In this document: piece by piece, positions 1-5,118 of the stretch
Layout: each line of letters starts with the position of its first letter
How positions within the stretch are numbered: position 1 is the first letter of the stretch
Assembly (NCBI GenBank): GCA_023392555.1
Contig: JAEVYW010000239.1
Span: 1-5,529 of the forward strand
Direction: 5' to 3'
Length of the DNA: 5,529 bases
Source: Pseudomonadota bacterium
GTDB taxonomy: Bacteria > Pseudomonadota > Alphaproteobacteria > Sphingomonadales > Sphingomonadaceae
The notes under the pieces: generated by a model
Databases searched by the model: none
What the model was told of the DNA's origin: nothing
Seen by the model: the letters and a program-made list of their open reading frames with translations, nothing else
Program-made: the position numbers and the translations under genes

Positions 1-2
1 TC

Positions 3-299
3 CCCAGCGAGTTTGGGCTTCGTGCCTCCTTTCTGATGGGCACATACGGCTTGATGCTGTTCGCGCTCCATTTCCTCGAAATCTTCCTGTTCGCGATCTT
101 CTTTCGCGCTGTCGGCGCGATGCGAACGCTGGAGGAAGCGCTCTATTATTCCGCGTCTTGCTACGCGACCTTGGGCGCCTCGACACATTTCGACGAGGAG
201 TGGCGGCTGGTCGGGGCGCTCGAGGCGCTGGTCGGCTTCATCCTGATCGGCTGGTCGACCGCCTTCATGGTCCGGACGCTTCGCAAGATCATCGACTAA
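3..299 (+). CDS. Putative two-helix ion channel-like membrane protein (5' end cut by window)
   Basis: This is the C-terminal part of a small membrane protein. The frame is open to the left window edge. The first in-frame ATG (position 36) has no purine-rich ribosome site before it (the upstream bases are CCTCCTTTCTG), so I treat that ATG as internal. From it, residues 5-27 form a hydrophobic helix (LMLFALHFLEIFLFAIFF). A short re-entrant-like stretch with YYSASCYATLGAS follows, then a second helix around LVGFILIGWSTAFMV and a basic end (RTLRKIID). This helix-pore loop-helix layout, with TLGAS where potassium channels carry TVGYG, resembles the bacterial Ion_trans_2 class. The selectivity motif is not canonical, so ion specificity cannot be stated. 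The gene ends 49 bp before tRNA-Trp. It could instead be an unrelated small membrane protein. The coding frame is well supported, the function only moderately. Confidence 0.6.
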   Translation, partial: PSEFGLRASFLMGTYGLMLFALHFLEIFLFAIFFRAVGAMRTLEEALYYSASCYATLGASTHFDEEWRLVGALEALVGFILIGWSTAFMVRTLRKIID

Positions 300-307
300 C
301 CCTGCCC

Positions 308-336
308 TTGCGCCACGGCGCGTCCCCGCATAAGTC
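308..336 (+). promoter_or_regulatory. Candidate promoter of tRNA-Trp
   Basis: TTGCGCC at 308-314 and CATAAGTC at 329-336 are separated by 14 bases. This spacing fits the Caulobacter-type housekeeping pattern (about TTGACGS, 10-14 bases, GCTANAWC), although the -10 half matches only partly. The predicted start lies near 343, about 6 bases before the mature tRNA. Support comes from the second site before secE, which has the same spacing and the same TAAGTCGCG core. The call is inferred from motif and position only. Confidence 0.4.
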
Positions 337-348
337 GCGCCACGGCCT

Positions 349-424
349 AGGGGTATAGCTCAGTTGGTAGAGCATCGGTCTCCAAAACCGAGGGTCGTGG
401 GTTCGAGTCCCTCTGCCCCTGCCA
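349..424 (+). tRNA. tRNA-Trp, anticodon CCA, with encoded 3' CCA
   Basis: A complete 76-base cloverleaf can be folded by hand. The acceptor stem AGGGGTA (349-355) pairs with TGCCCCT (414-420), including one G-U pair. The D stem is GCTC/GAGC (358-361/370-373). The anticodon stem TCGGT/ACCGA encloses loop CTCCAAA, with anticodon CCA at 382-384, reading the tryptophan codon UGG. The T loop is TTCGAGT (402-408). The discriminator base is G421 and CCA is encoded at 422-424. The T stem GTGGG/CCCTC has one U-U mismatch (398 with 412). A tRNA-Trp directly before secE and nusG is a familiar bacterial arrangement. Confidence 0.98.
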
Positions 425-427
425 GCC

Positions 428-456
428 TTGAAGACTCGCGGCTGTATCGCTAAGTC
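428..456 (+). promoter_or_regulatory. Candidate promoter of secE-nusG
   Basis: TTGAAGA at 428-434 and GCTAAGTC at 449-456 are separated by 14 bases. The -10 half matches 7 of 8 positions of the Caulobacter-type consensus GCTANAWC, and the -35 half keeps TTGA. The site starts four bases after the tRNA CCA end. The predicted transcription start is about 463, at the foot of the hairpin at 464-491. It shares TAAGTCGCG (451-459) with the site before the tRNA. This is motif evidence only; secE could also be read from the tRNA promoter. Confidence 0.45.
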
Positions 457-463
457 GCGTTCA

Positions 464-499
464 GCTCCGCCGGCCCTCTGGTCCGCGGAGCCTTTTTCT
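464..499 (+). terminator. Terminator-like hairpin between tRNA-Trp and secE
   Basis: GCTCCGC (464-470) pairs perfectly with GCGGAGC (485-491). Two more G-C pairs (472-473 with 483-484) can form past a single bulged C, and CTTTTTCT follows at 492-499. This has the form of an intrinsic terminator. It would end read-through from tRNA-Trp, yet it lies downstream of the candidate secE promoter and only about 20 bases before the preferred secE start. It could therefore also act as an attenuator or a 5' mRNA-protecting stem-loop. Confidence 0.6.
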
Positions 500-519
500 A
501 TCCGCAAGTGAGCAGACCA

Positions 520-717
520 GTGGCGAAGACCTCCCCAGGCGAATTCATCCGGCAAGTACGCACCGAAGCGTCCAAGGTCGTCTGGCCGACCTGGAACGAG
601 ACGGTTCGCACCGGGATCATGGTCCTCATCATGACGGCGCTGCTCGCGCTCTTCTTCTTCGCGGTCGATTCGTTCTTCAGCGCAATCGTCCGCTTCCTGC
701 TCGGCCTGATCGGCTAG
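520..717 (+). CDS. secE: Preprotein translocase subunit SecE
   Basis: SecE is the small essential subunit of the SecYEG channel in the inner membrane, where it clamps SecY. The 65-residue product has an amphipathic N-terminal helix (PGEFIRQVRTEASKV), the conserved VVWPT motif (residues 20-24) and one membrane helix (about residues 30-49, IMVLIMTALLALFFFAV). This is the short single-span form common outside the enterics. I chose the GTG at 520 because it gives MAKTSPGEF, the usual opening in this group as I recall it. An in-frame GTG at 508 would add four residues (MSRP). Neither start has a strong ribosome site; a weak GTGAG lies about 7 bases before 520. It is followed after 31 bp by nusG, and the pair is a classic operon. 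The identification is secure, the start less so. Confidence 0.95.
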   Translation: MAKTSPGEFIRQVRTEASKVVWPTWNETVRTGIMVLIMTALLALFFFAVDSFFSAIVRFLLGLIG

Positions 718-748
718 AGCGGCAGACCGCACGAAAGACCAACGATCC

Positions 749-1288
749 ATGTCCCGCTGGTACATCATCCACGCTTATTCCGGCTTCGAGAACAAGGTGA
801 AGGAATCGATCCTCGCCGAGGCCAATCGCATGGGCCTGACCGGTCAGGTCGAAGCGGTCGAGGTTCCGACCGAGAAGGTCACCGAGATCCGCCGCGGCAA
901 GAAGGTCACGTCGGACCGCAAGTTCTTCCCGGGCTACGTCCTGGCGAAGCTGGCGATGAACGACCAGGTCTATAACCTCGTCAAGAACACGCCGAAGGTC
1001 ACGGGCTTCCTCGGCCCCGGCGGTAAGCCGCAGGCGATCAGCGAAGCCGAAGCCGCGCGCATCCTGTCGACCAAGGAAGAGGCCGCCTCCGCCGCTCCGA
1101 AGCAGCAGGTCAAGGTCGACTATGAGATCGGCGATGCAGTGAAGGTGCTCGACGGTCCGTTCGCAAGCTTCAACGGCGTCGTCGAGGAACTCGACTTCGA
1201 CCGCGGCCGCGTGAAGGTCAGCGTCTCGATCTTCGGCCGCGCAACGCCGGTCGAGCTCGAATTCGAACAGGTCGAACGCGTCAAGTAA
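749..1288 (+). CDS. nusG: Transcription termination/antitermination protein NusG
   Basis: NusG binds RNA polymerase, suppresses pausing, assists Rho-dependent termination and can link transcription to translation through ribosomal protein S10. The 179-residue product has the normal length and domain order. The NGN domain spans about residues 1-110, with the opening WYIIHAYSGFENKV, the RNA polymerase-contacting core FFPGYVLAK (59-67) and KVTGFLG (83-89). A linker rich in A, E and K follows (about 101-122). The C-terminal KOW domain starts near residue 125, with GDAVKVLDGPFASFNG (128-143), and ends in FEQVERVK. The ATG at 749 is chosen because MSRWYIIHAY matches the family start. The ribosome site is weak (GAAAG, about 11 bases upstream). 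It is cotranscribed with secE and ends 25 bases before a strong terminator. Confidence 0.98.
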   Translation: MSRWYIIHAYSGFENKVKESILAEANRMGLTGQVEAVEVPTEKVTEIRRGKKVTSDRKFFPGYVLAKLAMNDQVYNLVKNTPKVTGFLGPGGKPQAISEAEAARILSTKEEAASAAPKQQVKVDYEIGDAVKVLDGPFASFNGVVEELDFDRGRVKVSVSIFGRATPVELEFEQVERVK

Positions 1289-1312
1289 GATAGCACCAGT
1301 TCGAACGACTGA

Positions 1313-1342
1313 AGGGCCGCCGCTTGGCGGCCCTCTTCTTTT
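1313..1342 (+). terminator. Intrinsic terminator after nusG
   Basis: GGGCCGCC (1314-1321) and GGCGGCCC (1326-1333) form a perfect 8-bp stem around a GCTT tetraloop. An A-T pair (1313/1334) extends it, and TCTTCTTTT follows (1334-1342). It ends the secE-nusG transcript. The hairpin also lies just past the stop of the opposing adaptor gene, but on that strand it is followed by TTCAGTCGTT and lacks a good U tract. Termination is therefore probably mainly in the + direction. Confidence 0.9.
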
Positions 1343-1348
1343 GTCGGA

Positions 1349-2701
1349 TCAGAGTTCGCGGAGTGAGCGCCAGAAGTTGTCGGTCAGGGGCTCGAGAATG
1401 TATTGCAGCGCCGTGCGCTTGCGGACGTTGAGCACGACGTCGACCGGAAGGCCGGGCCGAAGCTGACCTCGTCCGAGGACGCCCTGGATTTGCGCAAGTT
1501 CTTCCGGCGGGATCTCGATTTCCGCCTTGAAAAAGGACCGGCCGGTCTTCTCGTCATTGAAGCTGTCGGCCGAGATCGTGCGGACCTTGCCCGTCATCAG
1601 GGGCAGGGTACGGTCATGGACGCTGACGAAGCGGACCTGCGCCGTTTGGCCTTCAAAGACGTCGTCGGCCTCCTGCGGGCTGACCTGCGCCTGGATCACG
1701 AGGTTCTTGTTGTCCGGAACGACCTCCATCAGCGTCTGGCCCGGAGCCACGACGCCGCCCACGGTGAAGACGGTCAGGCCGACAACCCTACCGGTTGCCG
1801 GAGAACGTACCTGCGCCCGATCGAGCTGCTCCCGAGCTGCGACAAGCTTGGGGAGGACTTCAGACAGACGCGACTGCGTGTCGCGAAGTTCGGTGGCGAC
1901 ATTTTCAAGCGCCGTGCTGCGGATCGACAGGCCCTGCATGCGGGTCTCGCCCTTGCCCTCTCCGGCACGTGCAATCTCCGACGCCATGCCAGCGCGCTGC
2001 CCCTGCAGGTCGGCCAGCGCACGCTCGAGTGCGCGGATACGGTTGCCCGACGCGAAACCCTTCGCCTCGATCTCCTTGAGGCCGTTGATCTCTTCGGTGA
2101 GCAGGCGCTCCTGCTCGCGTAGCGAAGCGATACGCTCGGCATAGCCGGACTGCTGCTCGCCGAGCTGGCGCGACCGCTGCCCCAGCACCGATTCCTGCGC
2201 CGAGATCGAGCCTTGGCGCGCTGCGAGCTGAGAGCGCTGGAGCTGCAACGCTTGCTCGGCAATCGGCCGGTCCTCCGGCCGAAGATCCGCGAACTCGACA
2301 GGCGTTGCGAAACCGCGTTGGCCGCGGCTTTCCGCCATGAGACGCGAGCGCTGGGCAAGCAACGTCAGATAGTCGCTGGTCAGTGCCCGCTCGGTCGCCT
2401 TGAGGTCCGGTGCCGCCATCTCCACGAGGATCTGACCGGCAGTGACCTGCTGACCTTCGCGAACGTGAATGGCGGTCACCACCCCGCCCTCGCGATGCTG
2501 GACCGACTGACGGTTGCCGGAGACGGCAATGACTCCCGGCGCACGAGCACCCGCGTCGAGCGGCGCAATGGCCGCCCAGCCCAATAGGATCACGAAGAAG
2601 CCGATGACGATGGCATAGCCGACACGCATGTCGCTCCGCGGATCGTCGGCAGGTTTCCCCGTCCCTTCATCGTACGACATAAGGTTCTGGTACGCGTTCA
2701 T
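1349..2701 (-). CDS. HlyD/PrtE-family periplasmic adaptor of a type I secretion system
   Basis: This 450-residue membrane fusion protein would bridge the inner-membrane ABC exporter and an outer-membrane TolC-like channel. It has a short cytoplasmic head and one membrane helix (about residues 27-47, VGYAIVIGFFVILLGWAAIA). The first half of the lipoyl domain follows (about 70-96, GGVVTAIHVREGQQVTAGQ). A long glutamine-, arginine- and leucine-rich helical hairpin or coiled coil (about 100-295) leads to the second lipoyl half (AQVRSPATGRVVG from residue 296). A beta-barrel region follows, then the characteristic end LQYILEPLTDNF. The frame is open further upstream, to 2848, but that part lies inside the transporter gene. 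The ATG at 2701 is chosen because it gives a normal N terminus, has GGGAAG (2707-2712) five bases upstream, and overlaps the transporter stop as ATGA. The gene converges on nusG. Confidence 0.95.
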   Translation of the reverse strand: MNAYQNLMSYDEGTGKPADDPRSDMRVGYAIVIGFFVILLGWAAIAPLDAGARAPGVIAVSGNRQSVQHREGGVVTAIHVREGQQVTAGQILVEMAAPDLKATERALTSDYLTLLAQRSRLMAESRGQRGFATPVEFADLRPEDRPIAEQALQLQRSQLAARQGSISAQESVLGQRSRQLGEQQSGYAERIASLREQERLLTEEINGLKEIEAKGFASGNRIRALERALADLQGQRAGMASEIARAGEGKGETRMQGLSIRSTALENVATELRDTQSRLSEVLPKLVAAREQLDRAQVRSPATGRVVGLTVFTVGGVVAPGQTLMEVVPDNKNLVIQAQVSPQEADDVFEGQTAQVRFVSVHDRTLPLMTGKVRTISADSFNDEKTGRSFFKAEIEIPPEELAQIQGVLGRGQLRPGLPVDVVLNVRKRTALQYILEPLTDNFWRSLREL

Positions 2702-2712
2702 GCCGTCTTCCC
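2698..2712 (-). promoter_or_regulatory. ATGA coupling junction and ribosome site, transporter to adaptor
   Basis: The transporter stop TGA (2700-2698) and the adaptor start ATG (2701-2699) share bases as ATGA. A GGGAAG ribosome site (2707-2712) lies five bases before the ATG, inside the transporter coding region. This fixes the adaptor start and suggests translational coupling, so that the two exporter parts are made in step. Confidence 0.85.
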
Positions 2713-4395
2713 ACTCGGTGGAGCGGCAAGCCTCGCCGCAACTTCCGCTGCCGGCCCAAGCATCCGCGGACGGCCGCCTTCGAGAACGAGCAGGCGGTGC
2801 GCCTTCTCGAGCACGCCCCGGCGGTGGGCGATCACCACAACTGAGCACTTGCGCTCCAAAGCGTGGTTGATCGTCTTCATCAATGTCTCTTCGCCCTCGG
2901 CATCGAGGAAGGCGTTGGGCTCGTCGAGGATGAGTATGACGGGGTCGCCATAAAGCGCACGTGCAAGCGCAATCCGCTGCGCCTGGCCGGACGACAGGCC
3001 GCGGCCGAGAGGGCCGAGCTTCGTGTCATAGCCTTGCGGCAGCTTGAGGATGAGTTCGTGCACGCCCGCGGCCTGCGCTGCGGCCACCGCCCGCTGATCG
3101 ACATCGAGTCCACCGGCATCGAAGCGGGCGATATTTTCCTTGATCGTACCTTCGAACAAAGTCGGTTCCTGGGGCACATACCCTATGTGACGGCCGAGCT
3201 GGTCGGGGTCCCAGTCCGCGATCTGCGCGCCATCGACGCGGACGGTTCCCGCCTCCGCTACGATCGCCCCGGCGAGAACCTTCGCAAGCGTCGTCTTGCC
3301 CGATCCGCTTGGCCCGATGACGCCCAGCATCTCACCAGGCGTCACGTCGAAGCTTACGCCGTACAAGATGGGTTGGCCGTCGGGCCCGCGCACACCGATG
3401 CCTTCGGCCTGGATCTTGCCCGCGGGGGCGGGAAGCTGCGTGTAGATGCGCGTCGGTCCTGCGCCACCCAGCGTATCGGCAAGACGGCGAAGGGCCGCAC
3501 GTGCATTGTTCAGGGCCGGAAATCCGCCGATCAGCGCCTCAATCGGCTGGAGCGCACGGCTGAGCAGGATCGACGAGGCGATGATCGCGCCCGACGAGAT
3601 ATAGCCTTCGATCGCCAGAAGCGCGCCCAAACCGAGTGCGGCGGATTGCACGAAGAGGCGGAAGAAGCGGCTCGTGGCTGCAATTCGCGTTCCAAAGAAT
3701 TGCGATTCCGCGAACTTGTCGAGGCCCTGGCGGCGAGCCCCGAGCTGCCGCTCGACCATGCGGCCCGACATGCCGAGAGCGCGTACGGTCTGGCTGTTCA
3801 GGGACATGGTTTGCGCGGAGTTGTTTGCAGCGGCCATTGCCTCGTTCGCGGCCTCGCTGGCGGCCCGCGTCATCTTCTGGTTCCACCAGGCGAGCGCAAC
3901 CAGGATCGCGGCGGAAACGAGTGCAAGAATGCCGATCCAGAAGTGCAATAGGAAGGCGACGATGATGAAGATCGGAAACCAGGGCGCGTCGAAGATCGCC
4001 GCGACCACCGGCGTGCCTATCATCTGCCGGACCGTGTCGAAGTCGCGCATGCCCTGAACTGCGCCGCGCGGATTGGCGGCAAGGATGCGCTGGAGGATCA
4101 GCGGAGCGAGCAAAGCATCCAGACGAAGACTCGCGCGGACCAGCAGTCGCAGGCGGATCGCGTCCAAAGCGCTCAAGGTCAGCAGCGCAACGGCGAGCGC
4201 GATCGTGACGAACAGAAGCGTGAGCTTGCCGCCCGTCGTGACCACTCGGTCGTAGACCTGGAGCATGTAGATCGGCGGCGCGAGGAAGAGCAGGTTCAGG
4301 AAGAAACTGAAAACGCCCGCGGCGATGAAATGCGGACGACAGGCCCGCAGCGCTTCAGCCAAGTTCTCCGGAAGTTCAGTACCAGCGATTTTCAT
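2698..4395 (-). CDS. Type I secretion system permease/ATPase (PrtD-type ABC exporter)
   Basis: This 565-residue fused membrane/ATPase half-transporter would act as a dimer and use ATP to export an unfolded protein through the adaptor and an outer-membrane channel. The N-terminal membrane domain (about residues 20-290) has helices near 24-46, 59-78, 130-170 and 245-280. It carries no N-terminal C39 peptidase-like domain, which fits the PrtD subfamily that exports RTX-type proteins. The nucleotide-binding domain (about 325-555) has Walker A GPSGSGKTT (361-369), the Q-loop glutamine Q409, signature LSSGQ (467-471), Walker B ending in D491-E492, and switch histidine H524, so it looks catalytically complete. 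The D-loop region reads NAFLD. AGAAGG (4401-4406) five bases upstream supports the ATG at 4395. The stop overlaps the adaptor start by four bases. The substrate is unknown. Confidence 0.96.
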   Translation of the reverse strand: MKIAGTELPENLAEALRACRPHFIAAGVFSFFLNLLFLAPPIYMLQVYDRVVTTGGKLTLLFVTIALAVALLTLSALDAIRLRLLVRASLRLDALLAPLILQRILAANPRGAVQGMRDFDTVRQMIGTPVVAAIFDAPWFPIFIIVAFLLHFWIGILALVSAAILVALAWWNQKMTRAASEAANEAMAAANNSAQTMSLNSQTVRALGMSGRMVERQLGARRQGLDKFAESQFFGTRIAATSRFFRLFVQSAALGLGALLAIEGYISSGAIIASSILLSRALQPIEALIGGFPALNNARAALRRLADTLGGAGPTRIYTQLPAPAGKIQAEGIGVRGPDGQPILYGVSFDVTPGEMLGVIGPSGSGKTTLAKVLAGAIVAEAGTVRVDGAQIADWDPDQLGRHIGYVPQEPTLFEGTIKENIARFDAGGLDVDQRAVAAAQAAGVHELILKLPQGYDTKLGPLGRGLSSGQAQRIALARALYGDPVILILDEPNAFLDAEGEETLMKTINHALERKCSVVVIAHRRGVLEKAHRLLVLEGGRPRMLGPAAEVAARLAAPPSGKTA

Positions 4396-4417
4396 GGGCG
4401 CCTTCTAGGAGAAATAT

Positions 4418-4444
4418 TCCGTAGCGAGAAGCAGTTGTCGGCAA
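4418..4444 (-). promoter_or_regulatory. Possible promoter of the type I secretion operon
   Basis: On the - strand, TTGCCGA (4444-4438), 12 bases, then GCTACGGA (4425-4418) loosely fit the Caulobacter-type TTGACGS / GCTANAWC pattern (5 of 7 and 5 of 8 positions). The predicted start is near 4411, leaving a short leader with the AGAAGG ribosome site. No terminator is visible between the regulator stop and this point, so read-through from the regulator genes is an equally good explanation of expression. Confidence 0.33.
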
Positions 4445-4461
4445 TTGTGCCATTTCGGCAA
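4438..4461 (-). repeat. Heptamer direct repeat TTGCCGA, 17-base period
   Basis: On the - strand TTGCCGA occurs at 4461-4455 and again at 4444-4438, an offset of 17 bases. A 12-base imperfect dyad (GGCAATTGTGCC, 4440-4451) lies between and partly over them. The downstream copy coincides with the possible -35 element. The arrangement could be an operator, but two heptamers in 82 bp may be chance. Confidence 0.35.
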
Positions 4462-4477
4462 GGGCGTTGCGCGACCG

Positions 4478-5104
4478 TCATGTCGCGGGTCCAATCAACG
4501 CGTCTGCCCGCATGGCGAGCTCGGTTCGATTGGCGACGCCGGTCTTGTCAAAGATCGAATGGAGATAGACCTTCACCGTCCCTTCGGTGACGCCAAGCTC
4601 GCTTGCGATTTCGCGGTTGCGCAGGCCCTTCCGGACCAGCCCGATAAGTTCTCGCTCACGCGGTGCAAGTGCCACTCGAGTTCGCGCAGCGGCGCCGGCA
4701 TTGGCAGCGCGATCGACCAGTTCGGGATCCATCCACTGACGTCCATTTGCGACCGTCTGCAGGCAATCAAGCAAGTGCGCGGGATCGGCATTCTTGAGCA
4801 CGATCCCGTCGGCCTTCAAATTGACGGCATCCAGCAGTGCGGGGTCGGTGAGCTCCGCCGTCAGCAGGATAATTTTCCTCCTGTCGCCCTGGTCGCGGAA
4901 ATGACGAAGCACGTCGATCCCTGTCCCATCGGGCATGCGGACATCCAGCAACAGGATGTCCGGATCCACCCTCTCGACGGATTGAATCGCATCGGCGCCC
5001 GAACTCGCCCAGCCCGAAATTTCGAACTCGGTCCCTTTAAGGAGCACGTCCAACGCGGTCCTGATCATCGGATGGTCGTCGGCAACAAGTACGCGTGTTG
5101 TCAT
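4478..5104 (-). CDS. LuxR/NarL-family two-component response regulator
   Basis: This 208-residue DNA-binding response regulator is probably phosphorylated by the kinase encoded just upstream. The receiver domain (about residues 4-118) has the acidic pair D9-D10, phosphoacceptor D54 (in ILLLDVRMPDG), switch threonine T82 and lysine K104, so all catalytic positions are present. The C-terminal LuxR helix-turn-helix (about 145-202) reads LAPRERELIGLV, then NREIASELGVTEGTVKVYL and the end NRTELAMRA, typical of NarL-type dimers. The ATG at 5104 is preferred over the TTG at 5107 because GGGAAGG (5112-5118) lies seven bases before it and it overlaps the kinase stop as TGATG. Its closest downstream genes are the exporter pair, which makes them plausible targets. 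No terminator follows its stop. Confidence 0.95.
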   Translation of the reverse strand: MTTRVLVADDHPMIRTALDVLLKGTEFEISGWASSGADAIQSVERVDPDILLLDVRMPDGTGIDVLRHFRDQGDRRKIILLTAELTDPALLDAVNLKADGIVLKNADPAHLLDCLQTVANGRQWMDPELVDRAANAGAAARTRVALAPRERELIGLVRKGLRNREIASELGVTEGTVKVYLHSIFDKTGVANRTELAMRADALIGPAT

Positions 5105-5118
5105 CAAGCGGCCTTCCC
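5102..5118 (-). promoter_or_regulatory. TGATG coupling junction and ribosome site, kinase to regulator
   Basis: The kinase stop TGA (5106-5104) shares its last base with the regulator ATG (5104-5102). A strong GGGAAGG ribosome site (5112-5118) sits seven bases upstream, inside the kinase gene. This decides the regulator start against the TTG three bases earlier and indicates coupled translation. Confidence 0.8.

Noticed and set aside
289..768. Open frame of 159 codons on the - strand across tRNA-Trp and secE
   Set aside because: It runs through a tRNA gene and antisense to secE, and the product is charged low-complexity sequence.
1313..1348. nusG hairpin as a bidirectional terminator for the secretion operon
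   Set aside because: On the - strand the stem is followed by TTCAGTCGTT, not a U tract, so I only support it in the + direction.
1403..2122. Open frames on the + strand opposite the HlyD-type adaptor
   Set aside because: They mirror the adaptor gene, their products are compositionally odd, and there is no independent start signal.
2702..2848. Upstream extension of the adaptor reading frame
   Set aside because: The extra 49 residues lie inside the transporter gene and are arginine/proline-rich. The ATG at 2701 has a ribosome site and the ATGA overlap.
2863..3951. Long open frame (362 codons) on the + strand opposite the ABC transporter
   Set aside because: It lies fully antisense to a complete, motif-rich transporter gene. 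Its product is arginine-rich and low in hydrophobic order, with no recognisable motif. Long antisense frames are expected in GC-rich DNA.
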